From: Novosphingobium lindaniclasticum LE124
GTDB lineage: Bacteria; Pseudomonadota; Alphaproteobacteria; Sphingomonadales; Sphingomonadaceae
NCBI RefSeq assembly: GCF_000445125.1
Contig: NZ_ATHL01000114.1
Coordinates: forward strand, 1 to 48,464
Reading direction: 5' to 3'
DNA: 48,464 nt
In this document: positions 34,394-41,402 of the stretch, in pieces
Numbering within the stretch: position 1 is the first letter of the stretch
How the letters are laid out: each line of letters opens with the position of its first letter
Notes under the pieces: model-generated
The model's database searches: none
The model's input: only the letters and a program-made list of their open reading frames with translations
Told to the model about the DNA's origin: nothing
Position numbers and translations under genes: made by a program

Positions 34394-34460
34394 CCGCCTT
34401 CGGCGGTTGCGCTTGGCACAGTGACAAAGTGCAGTAGCGCTTTGCCACTGTGCCAAGCGC
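34394..34460 (+). repeat. long near-perfect hairpin at a segment junction
   Basis: A 15-bp perfect inverted repeat, GCGCTTGGCACAGTG (34409-34423) with its complement at 34446-34460, continues after one mismatch into CAAAG/CTTTG around a ten-base loop. In total 20 of 21 positions pair. A smaller hairpin CCGCC-TTC-GGCGG sits just upstream at 34394-34406. The first codons of the following open frame fall inside the right arm. The structure is too long for a ribosome-binding-site element and lacks a T-run. Confidence 0.75.
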
Positions 34461-35757
34461 CCAAGTTGGCTTGACTGTCAGGATATACGACGCAGGGACA
34501 TCGATCCCGAACGCAAATGGCGGGCATTCGCCGACCTTTAACGCCTTCGGCATCGGACGGGGGGGACGCCATATCCTTGACTCCCGCCCGCTGGATGAAG
34601 CCGATCGCCCTTCCATCCTCGTGCTGATGCTCGACAAGGCCGGGGCCGAGGCAAAGATCCCGCCCCGCGTGAATGCACGCGACGCAAGCGGACGCCGTGA
34701 AGTCTCTTGGTCGTTCGGCGAGGGCACGATCTTTCCCGGCTACACCGACGACAGCGAGTGGAATGGCTTCCTCAATATCCGCGTGGACGAAGCCACCTGG
34801 CCGCATGTGCGGGCAGAACTTCTTTCCAGCGCCGATGGCGATCGCCAGCTGATCGCATCTGTGAACGCTCTGAAGGCCGTGACCGGTTTCGTATCGCTCG
34901 CCTTCGGCTACACCACGCAGGAAGTCGAAACACGGTGGGCGTTGCAATTCCCCGACTATCCGATAGCCTGCATGCCGCCCATTCCGGGGGATTGGACGGA
35001 CAAAAGCTGGCGCAACGACACCAAGCCCAGCTTCGAAGTCTGCACCGGGCCGATGGGTGAGCCCGTCGAAATGTGGATCGATTATCCCGAAGCCGCGCTG
35101 CGCGAGATCGCAGGCGAGCCACGCTTTGGCCTCTATCGCCGCAATGCCGAAGACGAGCTTGAGGCCATTTACACCGGCGAGGATTACGCCGAGGCCATGG
35201 AACATGCCAACCGCGAAGCCCTTGCCTGCGCCTTCGCTAAGGCGCTCGCCCAGGAAATGACGCCTGACGAATGGCAGACCATGCGGCTCACCAACCAGAC
35301 GATCACATCCGGTTGCTGCGCGTCGCATAACCACCTCGATGCCAACATGGTCATGCTGGCCGTATGGCTGACCTATCGCGGCGACCAGCTGATCGCCCGA
35401 GGCGCGATCAACGACATCGGCGATGACCTCGATCACGTCAACGCGGCATGGACGATCGCCAGGGAACGCTACATGACGGCCAGCGCCGAAGGCGATCGCT
35501 TCGACCTCTGGCGCTGTACCGGGCTCACCGTGCCCGACCTTTCGGCCGCAGGCTGCGAAATGGGCGACAATGACCCCTGCATCCGGCCTGGCCGCGTCTA
35601 CGAGCCCGGCCATATCGAACTGGATGAGGAAAAGGGCCTCATCGTCACCATCGGCAATTCGATCCGCACCTTCGAAAACCAGATCGAGGCCGAAGGCCAC
35701 CTCTGGCGGGCCTATGCTGCCTCCGAGTTCAGCCAACAGCCCGAGGCCGCAGGCTGA
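34450..35757 (+). CDS. hypothetical backbone protein, possibly with altered N-terminus
   Basis: A 435-codon frame beginning with GTG at 34450 inside the right arm of a hairpin, so the true start is doubtful; the in-frame ATG at 34627 would give 376 residues. Coding character is clear from about residue 60 on: FPGYTDDSEWNGFLNIRVDEATW, then FAKALAQEMTPDEWQTMRLTNQT, SGCCASHNHLDANMVMLAVW, and CIRPGRVYEPGHIELDEEKG. No catalytic motif is recognised. It ends 69 bases before the HerA-like gene, with leader F between. The 5' end may have been replaced by whatever created the hairpin junction. Confidence 0.6.
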   Translation: MPSAQVGLTVRIYDAGTSIPNANGGHSPTFNAFGIGRGGRHILDSRPLDEADRPSILVLMLDKAGAEAKIPPRVNARDASGRREVSWSFGEGTIFPGYTDDSEWNGFLNIRVDEATWPHVRAELLSSADGDRQLIASVNALKAVTGFVSLAFGYTTQEVETRWALQFPDYPIACMPPIPGDWTDKSWRNDTKPSFEVCTGPMGEPVEMWIDYPEAALREIAGEPRFGLYRRNAEDELEAIYTGEDYAEAMEHANREALACAFAKALAQEMTPDEWQTMRLTNQTITSGCCASHNHLDANMVMLAVWLTYRGDQLIARGAINDIGDDLDHVNAAWTIARERYMTASAEGDRFDLWRCTGLTVPDLSAAGCEMGDNDPCIRPGRVYEPGHIELDEEKGLIVTIGNSIRTFENQIEAEGHLWRAYAASEFSQQPEAAG

Positions 35758-35778
35758 TCGGGACGCCAGTGCCGAGTT

Positions 35779-35800
35779 GAGGGGAGGGGGAGGGGACAGG
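35779..35800 (+). promoter_or_regulatory. polypurine leader F
   Basis: The purine tract holds G-runs of four, five and four, ending in GACAGG. Unlike leaders B to E no perfect hairpin follows; a loose GGCG/CCGCC pairing across about 20 bases is possible. AAAGGAG (35812-35818) and the ATG at 35826 come next. Confidence 0.5.
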
Positions 35801-35825
35801 CGAGCAACCCGAAAGGAGCCGCCCC

Positions 35826-37040
35826 ATGTCCAACGTCGTCAAACTGCCCGGACCGCCAGCGCCACCACGCTGCGCGGTTCCCATCGGCCAAACGTCCTAC
35901 GGTGCCCTCGAACTTGACCTCGACCGCGTCCTTGCCGGACGCATGCTGGTCCAGGGCGGGTCCGGTGCCGGCAAGAGCCAGACCATGCGCCGCATCGTCG
36001 AAGAAGCCTTCGACTATGTGCAGACCATGATCGTCGATCCCGAAGGCGAGTTCGGCAACCTTGCCGCGCACATCGGCGCCACCACGATCAAGGCCGCCGA
36101 AATCGCCGCCGATGGCCTGACCGCCGCAGCGACCCGCGCGCGGCACCACCGCATCGCACTCCATCTGGATCTCACCGACCTCGATCCCGAACAGCGCATC
36201 ATCAAGGCATCGGCCTTCTTCGCCGGCCTTGTCGGCGCGCCGCGTGAGGACTGGAAACACACCGTTCTCGTCGCGATCGATGAAGGACACCTGCTCGCCC
36301 CCCATCAGGCCGGTTCCGCGCAGGACGCGGAAACCCGCCGCCTTGGCGTCGCCACGCTCACCGACTTGTGCGCCCGAGGCCGCAAACGCGGGATCGCACC
36401 CATCATCGCGACCCAGCGCCTCGCCAAGCTCTCCAGCTCCGTCGTCTCCGAGCTTCAGAACTTCCTCATCGGCATCAACGTCTTCGACCGCGACATCCTT
36501 CGCGCCGCCGACATTCTGGGATTCAGCCGCAGCGAGGCCGAGAAGCTGCGCACCCTTCGCGCCGGCGAGTTCTACGCCTTCGGCCCCGCGCTCACTCGCA
36601 CCCCGCTGCTCGCCAAGATCGACCAGACCATCACCGAACATCTCGGCGCGACCCCGGACCTGCACGGCGCTGCCGACCTCGACCATGCCGAGGCTCAGAA
36701 GCTGCTCGACCTCGAGCATCTTCGTGAAACCTCGAACCAGCGTGACGACAGCCTGAAGACGCGCGGAAGCCGCGCTCTCGATGCCTTCCTGCTCGATCCC
36801 ATCGCGCCGACCGCAACAGCGATCTGCCTGGCCTTGAAGGGGATCTCGCCGAACGCCACCACCGCCAGCGAACTGGCCAAGCACCTTTGCATCACGCGCG
36901 AGGCCGTGGACCAGGCACTGGACGTCCTCTCGGCGCTATCGGCCGTCGATACCATGCCACGGGCCGATGACCGCATGGCGCGCCTCCACACACGGCTGCG
37001 CGCCCGGCTCAGCGATGTCCATGTGGTGGGCTTGTCATGA
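35826..37040 (+). CDS. HerA/FtsK-type ATPase
   Basis: A 404-residue hexameric-type ATPase. Walker A is G44-GSGAGKS51, Walker B VAID152-E153, and an arginine-finger-like LCARGRKRGIAPIIATQR lies near 180-197. The C-terminal 80 residues look like a winged helix (TASELAKHLCITREAVDQALDVLSAL). HerA-family ATPases translocate DNA for resection, conjugation coupling or defence. The first two-thirds resemble plasmid and phage HerA proteins of type DUF87. It overlaps the SANT-repeat gene by four bases (ATGA), so both proteins are made together. A motor with a DNA-recognition partner is inferred. Confidence 0.85.
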   Translation: MSNVVKLPGPPAPPRCAVPIGQTSYGALELDLDRVLAGRMLVQGGSGAGKSQTMRRIVEEAFDYVQTMIVDPEGEFGNLAAHIGATTIKAAEIAADGLTAAATRARHHRIALHLDLTDLDPEQRIIKASAFFAGLVGAPREDWKHTVLVAIDEGHLLAPHQAGSAQDAETRRLGVATLTDLCARGRKRGIAPIIATQRLAKLSSSVVSELQNFLIGINVFDRDILRAADILGFSRSEAEKLRTLRAGEFYAFGPALTRTPLLAKIDQTITEHLGATPDLHGAADLDHAEAQKLLDLEHLRETSNQRDDSLKTRGSRALDAFLLDPIAPTATAICLALKGISPNATTASELAKHLCITREAVDQALDVLSALSAVDTMPRADDRMARLHTRLRARLSDVHVVGLS

Positions 37041-38281
37041 ACGACGACACCGCACCCATCATCGTCGAACTTGTTCCGCTCGCAGCGCCGGTGCCCACGC
37101 CATCGGCGCCGCTTGGCGAAATGCCGTATCGCTCCGACAGCTGGACCCCGGACGAAGTTCGCACCCTGCGCCAGCTATTCAACGATGACACTCCGCTACC
37201 GGAAATCTCCGAGGCTCTGGGCCGGGGTTTGCAAGGTGTCAGGGACAAGGTTTGCACCCTTGGCCTGCGCCGCCATTCAACGCGGCCGTGGGGTGAGCTT
37301 GAAGATCACGAACTGATCCAGACTTACGGAAAGGAGTCGGCTGCCACCATCGCTGCGCGCCTCGGCCGCTCATGTGGCGCAGTCTATACCCGTGCCGCGA
37401 TCCTTGGCATCAGCGAAGCGGCGGCACCGCCATGGACACCATGGGAAGATGCACAGCTGCGCGCCGGCTTTGCGGCCGACATTCCAACGGCTCAGGTCGC
37501 CCTCATCATCGGCAGACCCCATCCCGGCGTTTACAGCCGCGCAACGAAGCTGGGCATCAAGCACGCGAGCACGCCCAAGGGCTGGACCAATGCCGAGATC
37601 GAGCGCGCCATTGAACTTGCTGAAGCCGGACATTCCTACACCCAGATCGGCGTGATCCTTGGCACGGAAGGCTTCTCGACCCGCACCAAGTCGTCGCTTC
37701 AGGCGCTTATGCGGCGAACCGGGCAGGGGAAGGGCTGGGGCCGCGTCTGGATGCCCGAGGAAGATGAGTTGCTCATCAAAGCCTACCGCGACAACGCCAG
37801 CCTTACCCCTTTGCGCAACCGGCTCGGCCGATCGGTCTTCTCGATCCGCTGGCGCGCGGAATATCTGAATCTTCGCGGCACTCATGCACGGTCCAAAGGC
37901 TGGCGCCTTGGTCCTGACTGGTCTGAGGCCGACGAAGCATGGCTTCGGCGGGACTACGGCAAGATCCCGACGCCCGAACTGGCCCGGCAAATGGGCCGCA
38001 CACGCGCAGCCATCTTCACGCGCGCGAATGTCCTGGGCCTTGTCCATGAAGGCCGCCAGCGCTGGACCCCCGATCATCTGGCCGCGCTGCGCATCGCGCA
38101 TGAGCATGGCATCAGCCTCACAGATCTTGCCGCAGCGCTCGGCCGAGAAGTCGGCGCCCTTCACAAATATGCCGGCAAGCAGGGCCTCGTCTTCGGCCGT
38201 CGCCCGCGCAGGCCACAACCTCCGACCCTCGCTGACATACTGAATCTGTCCGAGGCCGCGAAAGGAGAGGGGGAGGGGTGA
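37037..38281 (+). CDS. seven-repeat SANT/Myb-like DNA-binding protein
   Basis: A 414-residue protein composed almost wholly of about 48-57-residue repeats, each beginning with a Trp and containing a three-helix Myb/SANT- or GcrA-like HTH. The leading Trp are W36, W85, W133, W183, W238, W295 and W343, usually in W-(T/S/G/M)-x-x-E/D, and most repeats end in LG(R)...V-x-x-(R)-A-x-x-L-G/N-(I/L). Bacterial proteins with that many SANT-like units in tandem are uncommon. It could read a long DNA site or bind many sites, guiding the HerA-like motor encoded directly upstream. The last codons (KGEGEG) are encoded by leader G. Confidence 0.75.
   Translation: MNDDTAPIIVELVPLAAPVPTPSAPLGEMPYRSDSWTPDEVRTLRQLFNDDTPLPEISEALGRGLQGVRDKVCTLGLRRHSTRPWGELEDHELIQTYGKESAATIAARLGRSCGAVYTRAAILGISEAAAPPWTPWEDAQLRAGFAADIPTAQVALIIGRPHPGVYSRATKLGIKHASTPKGWTNAEIERAIELAEAGHSYTQIGVILGTEGFSTRTKSSLQALMRRTGQGKGWGRVWMPEEDELLIKAYRDNASLTPLRNRLGRSVFSIRWRAEYLNLRGTHARSKGWRLGPDWSEADEAWLRRDYGKIPTPELARQMGRTRAAIFTRANVLGLVHEGRQRWTPDHLAALRIAHEHGISLTDLAAALGREVGALHKYAGKQGLVFGRRPRRPQPPTLADILNLSEAAKGEGEG
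38261..38278 (+). promoter_or_regulatory. polypurine leader G
   Basis: The tract AAAGGAGAGGGGGAGGGG ends the coding sequence of the SANT-repeat protein, and the stop TGA follows at once, as in leader B. A second purine stretch (GAAGGCGAAGGCAAGGA) continues after the stop. No perfect hairpin is evident. The start of the next gene is at 38323. Confidence 0.45.
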
Positions 38282-38322
38282 AGGCGAAGGCAAGGATTTT
38301 CCGCGCCAGCAGGAGATGCAGC

Positions 38323-38550
38323 ATGTGCCCTAACACCACACAGATTGCCGCCCCGAACCCGAACGCCGGCCATGAAATCGTCCTCTGGCCCGACGGAACC
38401 TGGTGCTGGAACGACGAGTTCGATCCCGCCGAATGGTCGTTCATGTCGGACGATTACGAAGTGATCGACATGGGCGACATGCCCCGCGTCGAACGGCTTA
38501 CCCGCGAGGATGCGCAGCTTTGCGCCGATGTCCTCGAAGAACTGCGCTGA
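38323..38550 (+). CDS. hypothetical protein, 75 aa
   Basis: A small acidic protein with no recognised family. The core EIVLWPDGTWCWNDEFDPAEWSFMSDDYEVIDMG has regularly spaced aromatic residues, suggestive of a small beta-sheet. The ATG at 38323 is chosen because AGGAG lies seven bases upstream; an upstream GTG in frame at 38278 overlaps the previous gene. It is followed after ten bases by the next gene and likely co-transcribed. Confidence 0.65.
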   Translation: MCPNTTQIAAPNPNAGHEIVLWPDGTWCWNDEFDPAEWSFMSDDYEVIDMGDMPRVERLTREDAQLCADVLEELR

Positions 38551-38560
38551 GGGCCGCCAC

Positions 38561-39343
38561 ATGGTAGACCGTGTTTCCGCGTCGATCACGATCGGCGGCA
38601 CCATCAGTCACGCCCTCTGGAAGAGCCTCACGGTCGCGATCGCGGCCGAGGCTCTGTCCACCGATTGGGACGGCGAGCCTTTCAACGACAGCGACCTGAC
38701 CGAAGGCCAGCCCTTGCGCCTCTATGCGCACGAAGTCGCCAATGGCACCTTCAAGGAACTGGAGCCCATCTGCGAGGCGCATGGCGTGCCGTTCGTGCGG
38801 TCCTCCTACGGTTTTACCGGGCAGTGGGGCCCGGAGAAGGTCGTCTTCACCGGAACGGGCGATCCGGTCATTTATCCCTGCAGCGAAGACGGCACCCCAT
38901 ACGTCGATCGCGCGAAGATCGAGGCGCTCGGCAGTCTCGCTGCGGTGAACGCTTATCTGGACGAGGCCGATTTCGCTGTTCCCCCGATCGTCATCACCAA
39001 CGAAGCTGGGGAGGGGGCCTCGATCGTTACTCCTGTCGCTCTCGCCCAGGCCGTCCACGTCCCGCCTCCGCTCGAGATCGCCAGAATGCTCGCCCTCAGC
39101 ACGAGGCATATGAGCCCCGCGACGGCTGCAAACTGGATGCCGCACTGTCCCTGGACCTGCTTCGACAAGGACGACTATGGCTGGTTCATGCACGTCTGCG
39201 ATGACGTCGGCATAACCGAGGCCAAGGGCGTCCCCGCCGAGATCCGTTCGGCCATCCACGTCGCCAAGCGCGAAAACTGCGCATGGATCATGTGGGACTG
39301 CGATGGCCCGCAGGTCGACGAACTGCCGGAATACGAGTGGTGA
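38561..39343 (+). CDS. hypothetical backbone protein, 260 aa
   Basis: A protein of unknown family. The N-terminal half has SITIGGTISHALWKSLTVAIAAEAL and DLTEGQPLRLYAHEVANGTFKELE, which resemble a small alpha/beta domain. The C-terminal third reads LALSTRHMSPATAANW, then DDYGWFMHVCDDVG and AKRENCAWIMWDCDGPQVDELPEYEW, with paired aromatics and acidic residues. The ATG at 38561 has GAGGG upstream. Codon use matches the backbone. It probably shares a transcript with the 75-residue protein before it. Confidence 0.65.
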   Translation: MVDRVSASITIGGTISHALWKSLTVAIAAEALSTDWDGEPFNDSDLTEGQPLRLYAHEVANGTFKELEPICEAHGVPFVRSSYGFTGQWGPEKVVFTGTGDPVIYPCSEDGTPYVDRAKIEALGSLAAVNAYLDEADFAVPPIVITNEAGEGASIVTPVALAQAVHVPPPLEIARMLALSTRHMSPATAANWMPHCPWTCFDKDDYGWFMHVCDDVGITEAKGVPAEIRSAIHVAKRENCAWIMWDCDGPQVDELPEYEW

Positions 39344-39395
39344 CACGCTCCCGGCACCTCCCCGCGAAGCAGCTGCAGAGCGCTGCCAAGGCCGT

Positions 39396-39415
39396 GGACG
39401 CGGAAACCCGCGTCC
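39396..39415 (+). repeat. perfect 8-bp hairpin after the 260-aa gene
   Basis: GGACGCGG-AAAC-CCGCGTCC is a compact, G+C-rich stem 53 bases after the stop at 39343 and 119 bases before the DUF3768 start. No T-run follows, so it may act as a transcript-end protector or a weak terminator rather than a classical rho-independent one. The rest of the 39344-39534 gap holds nothing recognisable. Confidence 0.6.
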
Positions 39416-39534
39416 CGGACTACCTCTTACCGCCCCGCGCGCCCATCCATGCGCAGCTGAATCGAACGCTTCAACGCTGCAGTGCCCGCATCGCAGCGCC
39501 CCCGTCTCGCCGCCTGACCCGCAGGAGAATTGCC

Positions 39535-39903
39535 ATGTCCCTCGCAACCGTCGCAGCCGGTATGTCCGAACGCGAAATCATTGCCCGCCTCAACGATCGC
39601 TGCCGGCACGGTCTCGACCGCACCGGGCGCATCGTCATCACCCGCACCTGCCTCGGCACCTTTGCCGACAGCACGATGGCAGAGATTGTTGCCCAGGCCC
39701 AGATCCTCGCAGAGGTGCGCAAGTTCACCTATCCCGGTGACGACAGGACCGAGCGCGATCGGGGCCAGATCGAATACCGGGGCACGACCGTCTATTTCCA
39801 GATCGACGCCTATGACGCCGACTTGAAATGGGGTTCGCCCGATCCCACTGACGCCAGCGTTACGCGCCGCGTCATGACGATCATGGTTCGCGAGGATCTC
39901 TGA
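39535..39903 (+). CDS. DUF3768 protein
   Basis: A 122-residue protein that I assign to DUF3768 by its pattern: N-terminal helix IIARLNDRCRHGLDR, strand RIVITRTCLGTFAD, the segment VRKFTYPGDDRTERDRGQIEYRG, and the end YFQIDAYDADLKWGSPDPTDASVTRRVMTIM. The family is frequent on alphaproteobacterial plasmids and has no known function. The ATG at 39535 has CAGGAG upstream at good spacing. It is a single-gene unit; the HigB/HigA promoter begins about 30 bases after its stop. Confidence 0.82.
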   Translation: MSLATVAAGMSEREIIARLNDRCRHGLDRTGRIVITRTCLGTFADSTMAEIVAQAQILAEVRKFTYPGDDRTERDRGQIEYRGTTVYFQIDAYDADLKWGSPDPTDASVTRRVMTIMVREDL

Positions 39904-39927
39904 CGTGCGCACAAATGTTCCGATTGC

Positions 39928-39965
39928 CAACCATGGTTGACAGTCGGAAGTCTGTCAACTAGGGT
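39928..39965 (+). promoter_or_regulatory. promoter and two palindromes of the HigB/HigA-type module
   Basis: TTGACA (39937-39942) and TAGGGT (39960-39965) are 17 bases apart. Two inverted repeats overlap the promoter: a perfect 12-bp palindrome CAACCATGGTTG (39928-39939), and TTGACAG with CTGTCAA (39937-39943 and 39952-39958) around eight bases. The ATG of the toxin is six bases after the -10 box, so its transcript is probably leaderless. The repeats fit autorepression by the HTH antitoxin. Confidence 0.65.
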
Positions 39966-39971
39966 TATCAC

Positions 39972-40268
39972 ATGATCGAGATGATCCAGTCTAACGCCTT
40001 CAATCAATGGTTGGCTGGTTTGCGCGATTCAAATGCGAAAGCCCGGATACAGATCCGCCTGCGTCGTTTGAGCCTTGGAAATCCAGGCGACGTAAAGCCC
40101 GTAGGAGATGGAATATCCGAGCTTCGCATTGATTATGGGCCGGGATACCGCGTTTATTACATGAAGCGCGGCCCCATCGTGATTGTCCTGCTTTGTGGCG
40201 GTGACAAGAGCACCCAGGGACGAGACATCGCGCAGGCAAAGTCAATCGCGAACGCATGGAAGGAATGA
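39972..40268 (+). CDS. HigB-type toxin, RelE/ParE superfamily
   Basis: A 98-residue toxin of the 'addiction module killer protein' type. Features are the N-terminal FNQWLAGLRDSNAKARIQIRLRRL, the turn GDVKPVGDGISELRIDYGPGYRVYYMKRG, and VIVLLCGGDKSTQGRDI with a final AKSIANAWKE. This is the reverse gene order of RelBE: the toxin comes first, as in HigBA. It is four bases ahead of the antitoxin. No ribosome-binding site precedes it, in keeping with a leaderless start. Cleavage of ribosome-bound mRNA is the expected action. Confidence 0.9.
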   Translation: MIEMIQSNAFNQWLAGLRDSNAKARIQIRLRRLSLGNPGDVKPVGDGISELRIDYGPGYRVYYMKRGPIVIVLLCGGDKSTQGRDIAQAKSIANAWKE

Positions 40269-40272
40269 AATC

Positions 40273-40581
40273 ATGGACGTGACTTTTAGCCGTTACGATC
40301 CCGCCGACTTCCTCAAGAGCGAAGCGGACATTGCGGCATATCTGGACGCCGCTGCTGAGGATGGTGATACCGCCGTAATCGCCGCGGCTCTGGGCGATGT
40401 GGTGCGCGCTCGCAACCTCAGCAAGCTCTCACGCGATACCGGCCTTAGCCGTGAGGGCATTTACAAAGCCCTGTCCGGTGAAGGGAATCCGAGCTTCGCG
40501 ACGATCGGCAAAATTGCCGATGCCCTTGGGTTGCGTATCAGCTTCCAGCCAAATCACCAGGCAATCACACCGGCGCCATAA
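40273..40581 (+). CDS. HigA-type HTH antitoxin
   Basis: A 102-residue 'addiction module antidote' protein. The N-terminus SRYDPADFLKSEADIAAYLDAAAEDGD is the family's toxin-binding part. An XRE-type HTH follows (NLSKLSRDTGLSREGIYKALSGEGNPSFATIGKIADALGLRI read in parts: LSKLSRDTGL, SREGIYKALS, FATIGKIADAL). AATGAAATC gives a weak ribosome-binding site; translation is likely coupled to the toxin gene. It should bind the two palindromes upstream of the toxin. Confidence 0.9.
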   Translation: MDVTFSRYDPADFLKSEADIAAYLDAAAEDGDTAVIAAALGDVVRARNLSKLSRDTGLSREGIYKALSGEGNPSFATIGKIADALGLRISFQPNHQAITPAP

Positions 40582-40613
40582 CAGCCGCTGCCTCAATTGC
40601 AGGAGATCAGGCC

Positions 40614-40859
40614 GTGAGCTTGTCTATCGAAACCTTCCGCTCGAGCGAAGTCTCGAAGCGCTTCGGTTTCTACTACGATAAAGCTATGGCCCACCCGATC
40701 GCGGTCGAGCGCGATGGCGCCGTGCTTGTCGTCATGTTGTCGGCTGCGGAATACGAGCGCCTAGCGCGTCTCGATCACATCGCGCTTGCTCCTGAAGAAC
40801 TGAGCGAAGCGGCATTCAATGCCATTGCTAATGCCCAGCCTGTCGCCGAGCCTGACTGA
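40614..40859 (+). CDS. orphan Phd/YefM-like antitoxin
   Basis: An 81-residue protein starting with GTG, with AGGAGATCAG upstream. IETFRSSEVSKRFGFYYDKAMAHPIAVERDGAVLVVMLSAAEYERLARL, read in parts, matches Phd antitoxins: the DNA-binding helix SSEVSKRFGFYYDKA, then HPIAVERDGAVLVVMLSAAEYERL. The C-terminus (APEELSEAAFNAI) would contact a toxin. No Doc-, YoeB- or PIN-like toxin gene follows in the next 500 bases, so it is an orphan or regulates something else. It starts 32 bases behind the HigA-type antitoxin and may share its promoter. Confidence 0.78.
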   Translation: MSLSIETFRSSEVSKRFGFYYDKAMAHPIAVERDGAVLVVMLSAAEYERLARLDHIALAPEELSEAAFNAIANAQPVAEPD

Positions 40860-41076
40860 GCCGCGCCCTAATGAGTGCTCGAGCATCAACGCCTCGATCC
40901 GCGAAGCCGCATCAGACCGAGCTAACCCAACGCGCCTTGCCCAAGGCCGAATGTAATGATGGCGGTGCCGGGCGGTCGCGTTTACCCGGCACCTGTCGCG
41001 CCCATTAGCATTCTGGTGTTCATGTTCAAGATGCCGGCGGGGCACATGGACAAATCGTCATAAATCTAACGGCGTT
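40860..41076. other. non-coding stretch
   Basis: About 215 bases between the orphan antitoxin and a short minus-strand gene. A minus-strand open frame covers part of it but runs antisense into the Phd-like gene and has an Arg/His-rich composition unlike protein. I see no hairpin, promoter or repeat. Confidence 0.5.
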
Positions 41077-41208
41077 CTACAAGTCGATGTTGCGCCGCTC
41101 AATTTCGTCGATCACCGCCTGTTCAAAATCAGACAGGTTTTCGCCGTCTTCGACTTTATCCCATGCATCGACCAACTGTTCGTCGGTCATCTGTTTCGGG
41201 TCCATCAT
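41077..41208 (-). CDS. very small acidic protein, 43 aa
   Basis: A 43-codon gene read from 41208 to the TAG at 41077-41079: MMDPKQMTDEQLVDAWDKV, then EDGENLSDFEQAVIDEIERRNIDL. Two consecutive ATG codons are preceded by AGAGGA at a proper distance. The sequence is a plausible two-helix acidic peptide with a heptad-like hydrophobic spacing. It runs opposite to the HEPN-like gene, which starts 195 bases away, so the two are divergent and may share a control region that includes the palindrome at 41315-41333. The family is unknown. Confidence 0.6.
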   Translation of the reverse strand: MMDPKQMTDEQLVDAWDKVEDGENLSDFEQAVIDEIERRNIDL

Positions 41209-41314
41209 CCATGTTCCTCTGCCATCGCAGGGCGATCATCCCATGCGCGCGGGCGACGATCAACGTCCATCTCGCCCGGTGCGATAATAGCAATTATGTT
41301 AAATATCAGTCACT

Positions 41315-41333
41315 TAGAACAGTGTTTGTTCTA
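41315..41333 (+). promoter_or_regulatory. palindrome upstream of the HEPN-like gene
   Basis: A perfect inverted repeat TAGAACA-GTGTT-TGTTCTA lies 70 bases before the HEPN-like start, within A+T-rich sequence that could hold a promoter. It resembles an operator for a dimeric repressor. No candidate repressor is adjacent except the 43-residue protein transcribed the other way. Confidence 0.5.
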
Positions 41334-41402
41334 GGCCGTCATCCGCTGCCGGTCAACACTGACGATGCATGCGGCAATCCCACCAGCCCCGAGGAGAAGC
41401 CA

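Noticed and set aside
39008..39018. A further polypurine tract inside the 260-residue gene
   Set aside because: It is short, internal to coding sequence (GEGAS) and not followed by a start codon, so it is not counted among the leaders.
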